Source of the DNA: Hydractinia symbiolongicarpus
Taxonomy: Eukaryota; Cnidaria; Hydrozoa; Anthoathecata; Hydractiniidae
Assembly: GCF_029227915.1 (NCBI RefSeq)
Contig: NC_079884.1
Coordinates: 5,644,001-5,708,000, forward strand
DNA: 64,000 bases
Direction of reading: 5' to 3'
Part shown: one piece after another, positions 23,323 through 35,307 of the stretch
How the letters are laid out: each line of letters opens with the position of its first letter
Position numbering within the stretch: position 1 is the stretch's first letter
The notes under the pieces: model-generated
What the model saw: only the letters and a program-made list of their open reading frames with translations
The model's database searches: none
Told to the model about the DNA's origin: nothing
Position numbers and translations under genes: made by a program

Positions 23323-25913
23323 TTATGCGTTTTAGTGGCGAAAAAATAATTTAAAAAATCGTTCTGAAAATAAGTTTACTCCCTGGGTACTTTCTTTGTA
23401 TACTTTTGACTATACGGGCCGGGTCCGGGATTTAGGGAAATCGCAGGTTTTCGTTTGCCGGCGATTAAACTGCTCTTATTCAGCGTCTCATCAAAAATAA
23501 AAACATTTTTAAAAACTACAAGTCTCATGGGCTTTAGTGGTGAAATAGTAATTTAAAAAATCGTTTGGGAAATGAATTTACTCCGTGGGTACTTTCTTTG
23601 TATACTTTTGACTATACGGGCCAAGCCCGGGATTTACGGGAAATCGCGGGTTTTCGTTTGCCGGCGATTAAACTGCTTTTATTCAGCGTCTCATCAAAAA
23701 TGAAAACATTCTTGAAAACTACAAGTCTCATGCGCTATAGTGGTGAAATAATAATTTAAAAAATCGTTTGGGAAATGAGTTTACTCCCTGGGTACTTTCT
23801 TTGTATACTTTTGACTATACGGGCCGAGTCCGGGATTTAGGGAAATCGCAGGTTTTCGTTTGCCGGCGATTAAACTGCTTTTATTCAGCGTCTCATCAAA
23901 AATGAAAACATTTCTAAAAACTACAACTCTCATGCGCTATAGTGGTGAAATAATAATTTAAAAAATCGTTTGGGAAATGAGTTTACTCCCTGGGTACTTT
24001 CTTTGTACACTTTTGACTATACGGGCCGAGTCCGGGATTTAGGGAAATCGCAGGTTTTCGTTTGCCGGCGATTAAACTGCTTTTATTCAGCGTCTCATCA
24101 AAAATGAAAACATTTTTGAAAACTACAAGTCTCATGCGTTTTAGTGGTGAAAAAGTAATTTAAAAAATCGTTCGGGAAATGAGTTTACTCCCTGGGTACT
24201 TTCTTTGTATACTTTTGACTATACGGGCCAAGCCCGCGATTTACGGGAAATCGCGGGTTTTCGTTTGCCGGCGATTAAACTGCTTTTATTCAGCGTCTCA
24301 TCAAAAATGAAAACATTCTTGAAAACTACAAGTCTCATGCGTTTTAGTGGTGAAATAATAATTTAAAAAATCGTTTGGGAAATGAGTTTACTCCCTGGGT
24401 ACTTTCTTTGTACACTTTTGACTATACGGGCCGAGTCCAGGATTTACGGAAATCGCAGGTTTTCGTTTGCCGGCGATTAAACTTCTTTTATTCAGCGTCT
24501 TATCAAAAATGAAAACATTTTTAAAAACTACAAGTCTCATGCGTTTTAGTGGTGAAAAAGTAATTTAAAAAATCGTTCGGGAAATGAGTTTACTCCCTGG
24601 GTACTTTCTTTGTATACTTTTGAATATACGGGCCAAGCCGGTATTTACGGGAAATCGCGGGTTTTCGTTTGCCGGCGATTAAACTTCTTTTATTCAGCGT
24701 CTCATCAAAAATGAATACATTTTTAAAAACTACAGGTCTTATGCGTTTTAGTGGTGAAAAAATAATTTAAAAAATCGTTCGGGAAATGAGTTTACTCACA
24801 GGGTACTTTCTTTGTATACTTTTGACTATACGGGCCGAGTCCGGGATTTACGGGAAATCGCGGATTTTCGTTTGCCGGCGATTAAACTTCTTTTATTCCG
24901 CGTCCCATCAAATATGAAAATATTTTTGAAAACTACAAGTCTCATGCGTTTAGTGGTAAAAAAATAATATAAAAAATCGTTCGGGAAATGAGTTTACTCC
25001 CTGGGTACTTTCTTTGTATACTTTTGACTATACGGGCCAATCCCGGGATATACGGGAAATCGCGGGTTTTCGTTTGCCAGCGATTAAACTTCTTTTATTC
25101 AGCGTCTCATCAAAAATGAAAACATTTTTAAAAACTACAAGTCTTATGCGTTTTAGTGGTGAAAAAATAATTTAAAAAATCGTTCTGGAAATGAGTTTAC
25201 TCCCTGGGTACTTTCTTTGTATACTTTTGACTATACGGGCCGAGTCCGGGATTTAGGGAAATCGCAGGTTTTCGTTTGCCGGCGATTAAACTGCTTTTAT
25301 TCAGCGTCTCATCAAAAATGAAAACATTTTTGAAAACTACAAGTCTCATGCGTTTTAGTGGTGAAAAAGTAATTTAAAAAATCGTTCGGGAAATGAGTTT
25401 ACTCCCTGGGTACTTTCTTTGTATACTTTTGACTATACGGGCCAAGCCCGGGATTTACGGGAAATCGCGGGTTTTCGTTTGCCGGCGATTAAACTGCTTT
25501 TATTCAGCGTCTCATCAAAAATGAAAACATTCTTGAAAACTACAAGTCTCATGCGCTATAGTGGTGAAATAATAATTTAAAAAATCGTTTGGGAAATGAG
25601 TTTACTCCCTGGGTACTTTCTTTGTATACTTTTGACTATACGGGCCGAGTCCGGGATTTAGGGAAATCGCAGGTTTTCGTTTGCCGGCGATTAAACTGCT
25701 TTTATTCAGCGTCTCATCAAAAATGAAAACATTTCTAAAAACTACAAGTCTCATGCGCTATAGTGGTGAAATAATAATTTAAAAAATCGTTTGGGAAATG
25801 AGTTTACTCCCTGGGTACTTTCTTTGCATACTTTTGACTATACGGGCCGAGTCCGGGATTTAGGGAAATCGCAGGTTTTCGTTTGCCGGCGATTAAACTG
25901 CTTTTATTCAGCG
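23323..25913 (+). repeat. Large block, left copy of the 3438-bp-offset duplication
   Basis: This run of about 13 monomers is collinear with 26761-29351. Shared markers are GTGGCGAAAAAATAATTT at its start, CATGCGCTATAGTGG monomers, the palindromic core CCCGCGATTT at 24233, GAATATACGGG with GCCGGTATTT near 24623, and the CACAGGG/TCCCATC monomer. Left-copy private changes include AAAATAAAAAC near 23497, AATGAATACATT near 24711 and ATTCCGCGTCCC near 24896. The two copies part where this one goes on with GCGTCCCATC and the other with GCGTCTCATC. Confidence 0.85.
24233..24257. other. Perfect 10-bp inverted repeat, 5-nt loop
   Basis: The arms CCCGCGATTT and AAATCGCGGG are perfect reverse complements around the loop ACGGG. 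Most other monomers have CCCGGGATTT on the left, one mismatch from perfect. Such a dyad could extrude as a hairpin; that is inference. Confidence 0.9.
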
Positions 25914-26751
25914 TCCCATCAAATATGAAAATATTTTTGAAAACTACAAGTCTCATGCGTTTAGTGGTAAAAAAATAATATAAAAAATCGTTCGGGAAAT
26001 GAGTTTACTCCCTGGGTACTTTCTTTGTATACTTTTGACTATACGGGCCAAGCCCGGATTATACGCGAAATCGCGGGTTTTCGTTTGCCGGCGATTAAAC
26101 TTCTTTTATTCAGCGTCTCATCAAAAATGAAAACATTTTTAAAAACTACAAGTCTCATGCGCTATAGTGGTGAAATAATAATTTAAAAAATCGTTTGGGA
26201 AATGAGTTTACTCCCTGGGTACTTTCTTTGTATACTTTTGACTATACGGGCCGAGTCCGGGATTTAGGGAAATCGCAGGTTTTCGTTTGCCGGCGATTAA
26301 ACTGCTTTTATTCAGCGTCTCATCAAAAATGAAAACATTTCTAAAAACTACAAGTCTCATGCGCTATAGTGGTGAAATAATAATTTAAAAAATCGTTTGG
26401 GAAATGAGTTTACTCCCTGGGTACTTTCTTTGCATACTTTTGACTATACGGGCCGAGTCCGGGATTTAGGGAAATCGCAGGTTTTCGTTTGCCGGCGATT
26501 AAACTGCTTTTATTCAGCGTCCCATCAAATATGAAAATATTTTTGAAAACTACAAGTCTCATGCGTTTAGTGGTAAAAAAATAATATAAAAAATCGTTCG
26601 GGAAATGAGTTTACTCCCTGGGTACTTTCTTTGTATACTTTTGACTATACGGGCCAAGCCCGGATTATACGCGAAATCGCGGGTTTTCGTTTGCCGGCGA
26701 TTAAACTTCTTTTATTCAGCGTCTCATCAAAAATGAAAACATTTTTAAAAA
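25540..26751 (+). repeat. Two tandem copies of a three-monomer unit (606 bp)
   Basis: The copies run about 25540-26145 and 26146-26751. Each holds a TTTAGGG/CTATAG monomer, a TTTGCATAC/TCCCATC monomer and a monomer with the private core CCCGGATTATACGCGAAATC (starting near 26053 and 26659). The exact 606 bp spacing of these rare variants shows a recent tandem duplication. Confidence 0.9.
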
Positions 26752-26760
26752 CTACAAGTC

Positions 26761-29351
26761 TTATGCGTTTTAGTGGCGAAAAAATAATTTAAAAAATCGT
26801 TCTGAAAATGAGTTTACTCCCTGGGTACTTTCTTTGTATACTTTTGACTTTACGGGCCGAGTCCGGGATTTAGGGAAATCGCAGGTTTTCGTTTGCCGGC
26901 GATTAAACTGCTTTTATTTAGCGTCTCATCAAAAATGAAAACATTTTTAAAAACTACAAGTCTCATGGGCTTTAGTGGTGAAATAGTAATTTAAAAAATC
27001 GTTTGGGAAATGAGTTTACTCCCTGGGTACTTTCTTTGTATACTTTTGACTATACGGGCCAAGCCCGGGATTTACGGGAAATCGCGGGTTTTCGTTTGCC
27101 GGCGATTAAACTGCTTTTATTCAGCGTCTCATCAAAAATGAAAACATTCTTGAAAACTACAAGTCTCATGCGCTATAGTGGTGAAATAATAATTTAAAAA
27201 ATCGTTTGGGAAATGAGTTTACTCCCTGGGTACTTTCTTTGTATACTTTTGACTATACGGGCCGAGTCCGGGATTTAGGGAAATCGCAGGTTTTCGTTTG
27301 CCAGCGATTAAACTGCTTTTATTCAGCGTCTCATCAAAAATGAAAACATTTCTAAAAACTACAAGTCTCATGCGCTATAGTGGTGAAATAATAATTTAAG
27401 AAATCGTTTGGGAAATGAGTTTACTCCCTGGTTACTTTCTTTGTATACTTTTGACTATACGGGCCGAGTCCGGGATTTAGGGAAATCGCAGGTTTTCGTT
27501 TGCCGGCGATTAAACTGCTTTTATTCAGCGTCTCATCAAAAATGAAAACATTTTTGAAAACTACAAGTCTCATGCGTTTTAGTGGTGAAAAAGTAATTTA
27601 AAAAATCGTTCGGGAAATGAGTTTACTCCCTGGGTACTTTCTTTGTATACTTTTGACTATACGGGCCAAGCCCGCGATTTACGGGAAATCGCGGGTTTTC
27701 GTTTGCCGGCGATTAAACTGCTTTTATTCAGCGTCTCATCAAAAATGAAAACATTCTTGAAAACTACAAGTCTCATGCGTTTTAGTGGTGAAATAATAAT
27801 TTAAAAAATCGTTTGGGAAATGAGTTTACTCCCTGGGTACTTTCTTTGTATACTTTTGACTATACGGGCCGAGTCCAGGATTTACGGAAATCGCAGGTTT
27901 TCGTTTGCTGGCGATTAAACTTCTTTTATTCAGCGTCTTATCAAAAATGAAAACATTTTTAAGAACTACAAGTCTCATGCGTTTTAGTGGTGAAAAAGTA
28001 ATTTAAAAAATCGTTCGGGAAATGAGTTTACTCCCTGGGTACTTTCTTTGTATACTTTTGAATATACGGGCCAAGCCGGTATTTACGGGAAATCACGGGT
28101 TTTCGTTTGCCGGCGATTAAACTTCTTTTATTCAGCCTCTCATCAAAAATGAAAACATTTTTAAAAACTACAGGTCTTATGCGTTTTAGTGGTGAAAAAA
28201 TAATTTAAAAAATCGTTCGGGAAATGAGTTTACTCACAGGGTACTTTCTTTGTATACTTTTGACTATACGGGCCGAGTCCGGGATTTACGGGAAATCGCG
28301 GATTTTCGTTTGCCGGCGATTAAACTTCTTTTATTCAGCGTCCCAACAAATATGAAAATATTTTTGAAAACTACAAGTCTCATGCGTTTAGTGGTAAAAA
28401 AATAATATAAAAAATCGTTCGGGAAATGAGTTTACTCCCTGGGTACTTTCTTTGTATACTTTTGACTATACGGGCCAAGCCCGGGATATACGGGAAATCG
28501 CGGGTTTTCGTTTGCCAGCGATTAAACTTCTTTTATTCAGCGTCTCATCAAAAATGAAAACATTTTTAAAAACTACAAGTCTTATGCGTTTTAGTGGTGA
28601 AAAAATAATTTAAAAAATCGTTCTGGAAATGAGTTTACTCCCTGGGTACTTTCTTTGTATACTTTTGACTATACGGGCCGAGTCCGGGATTTAGGGAAAT
28701 CGCAGGTTTTCGTTTGCCGGCGATTAAACTGCTTTTATTCAGCGTCTCATCAAAAATGAAAACATTTTTGAAATCTACAAGTCTCATGCGTTTTAGTGGT
28801 GAAAAAGTAATTTAAAAAATCGTTCGGGAAATGAGTTTACTCCCTGGGTACTTTCTTTGTATACTTTTGACTATACGGGCCAAGCCCGGGATTTACGGGA
28901 AATCGCGGGTTTTCGTTTGCCGGCGATTAAACTGCTTTTATTCAGCGTCTCATCAAAAATGAAAACATTCTTGAAAACTACAAGTCTCATGCGCTATAGT
29001 GGTGAAATAATAATTTAAAAAATCGTTTGGGAAATGAGTTTACTCCCTGGGTACTTTCTTTGTATACTTTTGACTATACGGGCCGAGTCCGGGATTTAGG
29101 GAAATCGCAGGTTTTCGTTTGCCGGCGATTAAACTGCTTTTATTTGGCGTCTCATCAAAAATGAAAACATTTCTAAAAACTACAAGTCTCATGCGCTATA
29201 GTGGTGAAATAATAATTTAAAAAATCGTTTGGGAAATGAGTTTACTCCCTGGGTACTTTCTTTGTATACTTTTGACTATACGGGCCGAGTCCGGGATTTA
29301 GGGAAATCGCAGGTTTTCGTTTGCCGGCGATTAAACTGCTTTTATTCAGCG
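26761..29351 (+). repeat. Large block, right copy of the 3438-bp-offset duplication
   Basis: It is collinear with 23323-25913. Its own private differences include AATTTAAGAAATCG near 27396, TTTGCTGGCG near 27905, TTCAGCCTCTC near 28132, TCCCAACAAATATG near 28341 and GAAATCTAC near 28771. Part of this block was itself copied again downstream with an offset of 1821 bp. Confidence 0.85.
27671..27695. other. Perfect 10-bp inverted repeat, 5-nt loop (copy 2)
   Basis: It has the same CCCGCGATTT / ACGGG / AAATCGCGGG arrangement as at 24233, exactly 3438 bp downstream, carried by the large block duplication. Confidence 0.9.
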
Positions 29352-30251
29352 TCTCATCGAAAATGAAAACATTTTTGAAAACTACAAGTCTCATGCGTTT
29401 TAGTGGTGAAAAAGTAATTTAAAAAATCGTTCGGGAAATGAGTTTACTCCCTGGGTACTTTCTTTGTATACTTTTGACTATACGGGCCAAGCCCGCGATT
29501 TACGGGAAATCGCGGGTTTTCGTTTGCCGGCGATTAAACTGCTTTTATTCAGCGTCTCATCAAAAATGAAAACATTCTTGAAAACTACAAGTCTCATGCG
29601 TTTTAGTGGTGAAATAATAATTTAAAAAATCGTTTGGGAAATGAGTTTACTCCCTGGGTACTTTCTTTGTATACTTTTGACTATACGGGCCGAGTCCAGG
29701 ATTTAGGGAAATCGCAGGTTTTCGTTTGCCGGCGATTAAACTTTTTTTATTCAGCGTCTTATCAAAAATGAAAACATTTTTAAAAACTACAAGTCTCATG
29801 CGTTTTAGTGGTGAAAAAGTAATTTAAAAAATCGTTCGGGAAATGAGTTCACTCCCTGGGTACTTTCTTTGTATACTTTTGAATATACGGTCCAAGCCGG
29901 TATTTACGGGAAATCGCGGGTTTTCGTTTGCCGGCGATTAAACTTCTTTTATTCACCGTCTCATCAAAAATGAAAACATTTTTAAAAACTACAGGTCTTA
30001 TGCGTTTTAGTGGTGAAAAAATAATTTAAAAAATCGTTCCGGAAATGAGTTTACTCACAGGGTACTTTCTTTGTATACTTTTGACTATACGGGCCGAGTC
30101 CGGGATTTACGGGAAATCGCGGATTTTCGTTTGCCGGCGATTAAACTTCTTTTATTCAGCGTCCCATCAAGTATGAAAATATTTTTGAAAACTACAAGTC
30201 TCATGCGTTTAGTGGTAAAAAAATAATATAAAAAATCGTTCGGGAAATGAG
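28824..30251 (+). repeat. Seven-monomer run repeated at 1821 bp (9-monomer) offset
   Basis: It is collinear with about 27003-28430. The run contains CCAAGCCCGGG/CTATAG, TTTAGGG/CTATAG, TTTAGGG with AAAGTAATTT, the CCCGCGATTT palindrome monomer, GAGTCCAGG, GAATATACGG with GCCGGTATTT, and CACAGGG/TCCCATC. Private changes include ATTTGGCGTCTC near 29143, GTCTCATCGAAAATG near 29350, GAGTTCACTCC near 29845 and TATACGGTCC near 29885. The collinearity is then broken by a 404 bp duplication. Confidence 0.82.
29492..29516. other. Perfect 10-bp inverted repeat, 5-nt loop (copy 3)
   Basis: This is the third occurrence of CCCGCGATTT / ACGGG / AAATCGCGGG, 1821 bp after copy 2. All three lie in monomers with AAACTGCTT and the ACATTCTTG variant, so they descend from one ancestral monomer. 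Confidence 0.9.
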
Positions 30252-30646
30252 TTTACTCCCTGGGTACTTTCTTTGTATACTTTTGACTATACGGGCCAAG
30301 CCGGTATTTACGGGAAATCGCGGGTTTTCGTTTGCCGGCGATTAAACTTCTTTTATTCACCGTCTCATCAAAAATGAAAACCTTTTTAAAAACTACAGGT
30401 CTTATGCGTTTTAGTGGTGAAAAAATAATTTAAAAAATCGTTCGGGAAATGAGTTTACTCACAGGGTACCTTCTTTGTATACTTTTGACTATACGGGCCG
30501 AGTCCGGGATTTACGGGAAGTCGCGGATTTTCGTTTGCCGGCGATTAAACTTCTTTTATTCAGCGTCCCATCAAATATGAAAATATTTTTGAAAACTACA
30601 AGTCTCATGCGTTTAGTGGTAAAAAAATAATATAAAAAATCGTTCG
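29839..30646 (+). repeat. Two tandem copies of a two-monomer unit (404 bp)
   Basis: Each unit is a GCCGGTATTT monomer with the private ATTCACCGTCTC (near 29951 and 30355) followed by a CACAGGG/TCCCATC monomer. The second copy has AACCTTTTT and GGAAGTCGCGG. The first keeps GAATATACGG while the second has GACTATACGG, so the duplication join probably lies in the 5' part of the monomer. Confidence 0.87.
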
Positions 30647-31251
30647 GGAAATGAGTTTACTCCCTGGGTACTTTCTTTGTATACTTTTGACTATACGGGC
30701 CAAGCCCGGGATATACGGGAAATCGCGGGTTTTCGTTTGCCAGCGATTAAACTTCTTTTATTCAGCGTCTCATCAAAAATGAAAACATTTTTAAAAACTA
30801 CAAGTCTTATGCGTTTTAGTGGTGAAAAAATAATTTAAAAAATCGTTCTGGAAATGAGTTTACTCCCTGGGTACTTTCTTTGTATACTTTTGACTATACG
30901 GGCCGAGTCCGGGATTTAGGGAAATCGCAGGTTTTCGTTTGCCGGCGATTAAACTGCTTTTATTCAGCGTCTCATCAAAAATGAAAACATTTTTGAAAAC
31001 TACAAGTCTCATGCGTTTTAGTGGTGAAAAAGTAATTTAAAAAATCGTTCGGGAAATGAGTTTACTCCCTGGGTACTTTCTTTGTATACTTTTGACTATA
31101 CGGGCCAAGCCCGGGATTTACGGGAAATCGCGGGTTTTCGTTTGCCGGCGATTAAACTGCTTTTATTCAGCGTCTCATCAAAAATGAAAACATTCTTGAA
31201 AACTACAAGTCTCATGCGTTTTAGTGGTGAAATAATAATTTAAAAAATCGT
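30647..31251 (+). repeat. A monomers linking to the 9-monomer region
   Basis: The order is a GATATACGGG/GCCAGCG monomer, a TTTAGGG/AAACTGCTT monomer and a CCAAGCCCGGG monomer with ACATTCTTG. It follows the order seen near 28430-29030, but the last monomer ends GCGTTTTAGTGG instead of GCGCTATAGTGG, so the CTATAG variant stops here. Confidence 0.78.
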
Positions 31252-31656
31252 TTGGGAAATGAGTTTACTCCCTGGGTACTTTCTTTGTATACTTTTGACT
31301 ATACGGGTCGAGTCCAGGATTTACGGGAAATCGCAGGTTTTAGTTTGCCGGCGATTAAACTTCTTTTATTCAGCGTCTTATCAAAAATGAAAACATTTTT
31401 AAAAACTACAAGTCTCATGCGTTTTAGTGGTGAAAAAGTAATTTAAAAAATCGTTCGGGAAATGAGTTTACTCCCTGGGTACTTTCTTTGTATACTTTTG
31501 AATATACGGGCCAAGCCGGGATTTACGGGAAATCGCGGGTTTTCGTTTGCCGGCGATTAAACTTCTTTTATTCAGCGTCTCATCAAAAATGAAAACATTC
31601 TTGAAAACTACAAGTCTCATGCGTTTTAGTGGTGAAATAATAATTTAAAAAATCGT

Positions 31657-31851
31657 TTGGGAAATGAGTTTACTCCCTGGGTACTTTCTTTGTATACTTT
31701 TGACTATACGGGCAGAGTCCAGGATTTACGGGAAATCGCAGGTTTTCGTTTGCCGGCGATTAAACTTCTTTTATTCAGCGTCTCATCAAAAATGAAAACA
31801 TTTTTAAAAACTACAAGTCTCATGCGTTTTAGTGGTGAAAAAGTAATTTAA
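31657..31851 (+). other. Example of the recurring 64-codon open frame (not a gene)
   Basis: In many monomers one plus-strand frame runs from a TTG in CGTTTGGGAAATG to the TAA in AATTTAA, 64 codons out of a 203 bp monomer. It begins with an alternative TTG codon. It is lost in monomers with GTTCGGG (no TTG) and is frameshifted in the many with GATTTAGGG or GCGTTTAGTGG. Because 203 is not a multiple of three, neighbouring monomers are in different frames. Where TAA is changed to TCA or GAA, the frame runs 82-102 codons into the next monomer. I see no domain, signal peptide or start context supporting translation. Identity between copies reflects array homogenisation, not selection on a protein. 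Confidence 0.85.
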
Positions 31852-31861
31852 AAAATCGTTC

Positions 31862-32265
31862 GGGAAATGAGTTTACTCCCTGGGTACTTTCTTTGTATAC
31901 TTTTGAATATACGGGCCAAGCCGGTATTTACGGGAAATCGCGGGTTTTCGTTTGCCGGCGATTAAACTTCTTTCATTCAGCGTCTCATCAAAAATGAAAA
32001 CATTTTTAAAAACTACAAGTCTCATGCGTTTTAGTGGTGAAAAAGTAATTTAAAAAATCGTTCGGGAAATGAGTTTACTCCCTGGGTACTTTCTTTGTAT
32101 ACTTTTGAATATACGGGCCAAGCCGGTATTTACGGGAAATCGCGGGTTTTCGTTTGCCGGCGATTAAACTTCTTTTATTCAGCGTCTCATCAAAAATGAA
32201 AACATTTTTAAAAACTACAGGTCTTATGCGTTTTAGTGGTGAAAAAATAATTTAAAAAATCGTTC
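31862..32265 (+). repeat. Doubled GAATATACGG monomer
   Basis: Two adjacent monomers carry GAATATACGG and GCCGGTATTT (markers near 31901 and 32103). The same doublet followed by the same CACAGGG/TCCCATC and GGGAAAAGAG monomers lies exactly 10127 bp downstream (near 42028 and 42230). The flanking stretch of about 1.1 kb is therefore shared between the two places. Confidence 0.85.
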
Positions 32266-34696
32266 GGGAAATGAGTTTACTCACAGGGTACTTTCTTTGT
32301 ATACTTTTGACTATACGTGCCGAGTCTGGGATTTACGGGAAATCGCGGATTTTTGTTTGCCGGCGATTAAACTTCTTTTATTCAGCGTCCCATCAAATAT
32401 GAAAATATTTTTGAAAACTACAAGTCTCATGCGTTTAGTGGTAAAAAAATAATATAAAAAATCGTTCGGGAAAAGAGTTTACTCCCTGGGTACTTTCTTT
32501 GTATACTTTTGACTATACGGGCCAAGCCCGGGATATACGGGAAATCGCGGGTTTTCGTTTGCCAGCGATTAAACTTCTTTTATTCAGCGTCTCATCAAAA
32601 ATGAAAACATTTTTAAAAACTACAAGTCTTATGCGTTTTAGTGGTGAAAAAATAATTTAAAAATACGTTCTGGAAATGAGTTTACTCCCTGGGTACTTTC
32701 TTTGTATACTTTTGACTATACGGGCCGAGTCCGGGATTTAGGGAAATCGCAGGTTTTCGTTTGCCGGCGATTAAACTGCTTTTATTCAGCGTCTCATCAA
32801 AAATGAAAACATTTTTAAAAACTACAAGTCTTATGCGTTTTAGTGGTGAAAAAGTAATTTAAAAAATCGTTCGGGAAATGAGTTTACTCCCTGGGTACTT
32901 TCTTTGTATACTTTTGACTATACGGACCAAGCCCGGGATTTACTGGAAATCGCGGGTTTTCGTTTGCCGGCGATTAAACTGCTTTTATTAAGCGTCTCAT
33001 CAAAAATGAAAACATTCTTGAAAACTACAAGTCTCATGCGTTTTAGTGGTGAAATAATAATTTAAAAAATCGTTTGGGAAATGAGTTTACTCCCTGGGTA
33101 CTTTCTTTGTATACTTTTGACTATACGGGCCGAGTCTAGGATTTACGGGAAATCGCAGGTTTTAGTTTGCCGGCGATTAAACTTCTTTTATTCAGCGTCT
33201 TATCAAAAATGAAAACATTTTTAAAAACTACAAGTCTCATGCGTTTTAGTGGTGAAAAAGTAATTTAAAAAATCGTTCGGGAAATGAGTTTACTCCCTGG
33301 GTACTTTCTTTGTATACTTTTGAATATACGGGCCAAGCCGGGATTTACGGGAAATCGCGGGTTTTCGTTTGCCGGCGATTAAACTTCTTTTATTCAGCGT
33401 CTCATCAAAAATGAAAACATTCTTGAAAACTACAAGTCTCATGCGTTTTAGTGGTGAAATAATAATTTAAAAAATCGTTTGGGAAATGAGTTTACTCCCT
33501 GGGTACTTTCTTTGTATACTTTTGACTATACGGGCAGAGTCCAGGATTTACGGGAAATCGCAGGTTTTCGTTTGCCGGCGATTAAACTTCTTTTATTCAG
33601 CGTCTCATCAAAAATGAAAACATTTTTAAAAACTACAAGTCTCATGCGTTTTAGTGGTGAAAAAGTAATTTAAAAAATCGTTCGGGAAATGAGTTTACTC
33701 CCTGGGTACTTTCTTTGTATACTTTTGAATATACAGGCCAAGCCGGTATTTACGGGAAATCGCGGGTTTTCGTTTGCCGGCGATTAAACTTCTTTTATTC
33801 AGCGTCTCATCAAAAATGAAAACATTTTTAAAAACTACAGGTCTTATGCGTTTTAGTGGTGAAAAAATAATTTAAAAAATCGTTCGGGAAATGAGTTTAC
33901 TCCCTGGGTACTTTCTTTGTATACTTTTGACTATACGGGCCGAGTCCGGGATTTAGGGAAATCGCAGGTTTTTGTTTGCCGGCGATTAAACTGCTTTTAT
34001 TCAGCGTCTCATCAAAAATGAAAACATTTTTGAAAACTACAAGTGTCATGCGTTTTAGTGGTGAAAAAGTAATTTAAAAAATCGTTCGGGAAATTAGTTT
34101 ACTCCCTGGGTACTTTCTTTGTATACTTTTGACTATACGGGCCAAGCCCGGGATTTACAGGAAATCGCGGGTTTTCGTTTGCCGGCGATTAAACTGCTTT
34201 TATTCAGCGTCTCATCAAAAATGAAAAAATTCTTAAAAACTACAAGTCTCATGCGTTTTAGTGGTGAAATAATAATTTAAAAAATCGTTTGGGAAATGAG
34301 TTTACTCCCTGGGTACTTTCTTTGTATACTTTTGACTATATGGGCCGAGTCCAGGATTTACGGGAAATCGCAGGTTTTCGTTTGCCGGCGATTAAACTTC
34401 TTTTATTCAGCGTCTTATCAAAAATGAAAACATTTTTAAAAACTACAAGTCTCATGCGTTTTAGTGGTGAAAAAGTAATTTAAAAAATCGTTCGGGAAAT
34501 GAGTTTACTCCCTGGGTACTTTCTTTGTATACTTTTGACTATACGGGCAGAGTCCAGGATTTACGGGAAATCGCAGGTTTTCGTTTGCCGGCGATTAAAC
34601 TTCTTTTATTCAGCGTCTCATCAAAAATGAAAACATTTTTAAAAACTACAAGTCTCATGCGTTTTAGTGGTGAAAAAGTAATTTAAAAAATCGCTC

Positions 34697-35307
34697 GGGA
34701 AATGAGTTTACTCCCTGGGTACTTTCTTTGTATACATTCGACTATACGGGCCAAGCCCGGATTTACGGGAAAAAGCGGGATTTCGTTTGCCGGCGATTAA
34801 ACCTCTTTCATTAAGCGTCTCATCAAAAATAAAAACATTTTTGAAAACTACAAGTCTCATGCGTTTTAGTGGTGAAAAAATAATTTAAAAAATCGTTCGG
34901 GAAATGAGTTTACTCTCTGGGTACTTTCTTTGTATACATTCGACTATACGAGCCAAGCCCAGGATTTACGGGAAATCGCGGGTTTTAGTTTTCCGGCGAT
35001 TAAACCTCTTTCATTAAGCGTCTCATCAAAAATGAAAACATTTTTAAAAACTACAAGTCTCATGCGTTTTAGTGGTGAAAAAAAAATTTAAAAAATCGTT
35101 CGGGAAATGAGTTTACTCCCTGGGTACTTTCTTTGTATACATTCGACTATACGGGCCAAGCCCCGGATTTACGGGAAAACGCGGGATTTCGTTTGCCGGC
35201 GATTAAACCTCTTTCATTAAGCGTCTCATCAAAAATGAAAACATTTTTGAAAACTACAAGTCTCATGCGTTTTAGTGGTGAAATAATAATTTAAAAAATC
35301 GTTTGGG
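34697..35307 (+). repeat. B-class cassette (B2-B1-B2)
   Basis: Three B monomers follow the marker ATCGCTCGGG. The first B2 has GCCCGGATTTACGGGAAAAAGCGGG and AAAATAAAAAC. The B1 has ACTCTCTGGG, CGAGCC and TTTTAGTTTTCC. The last B2 has CCCCGG and AAAACGCGGG. B monomers are otherwise absent from about 23.2 to 34.7 kb. Confidence 0.85.
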
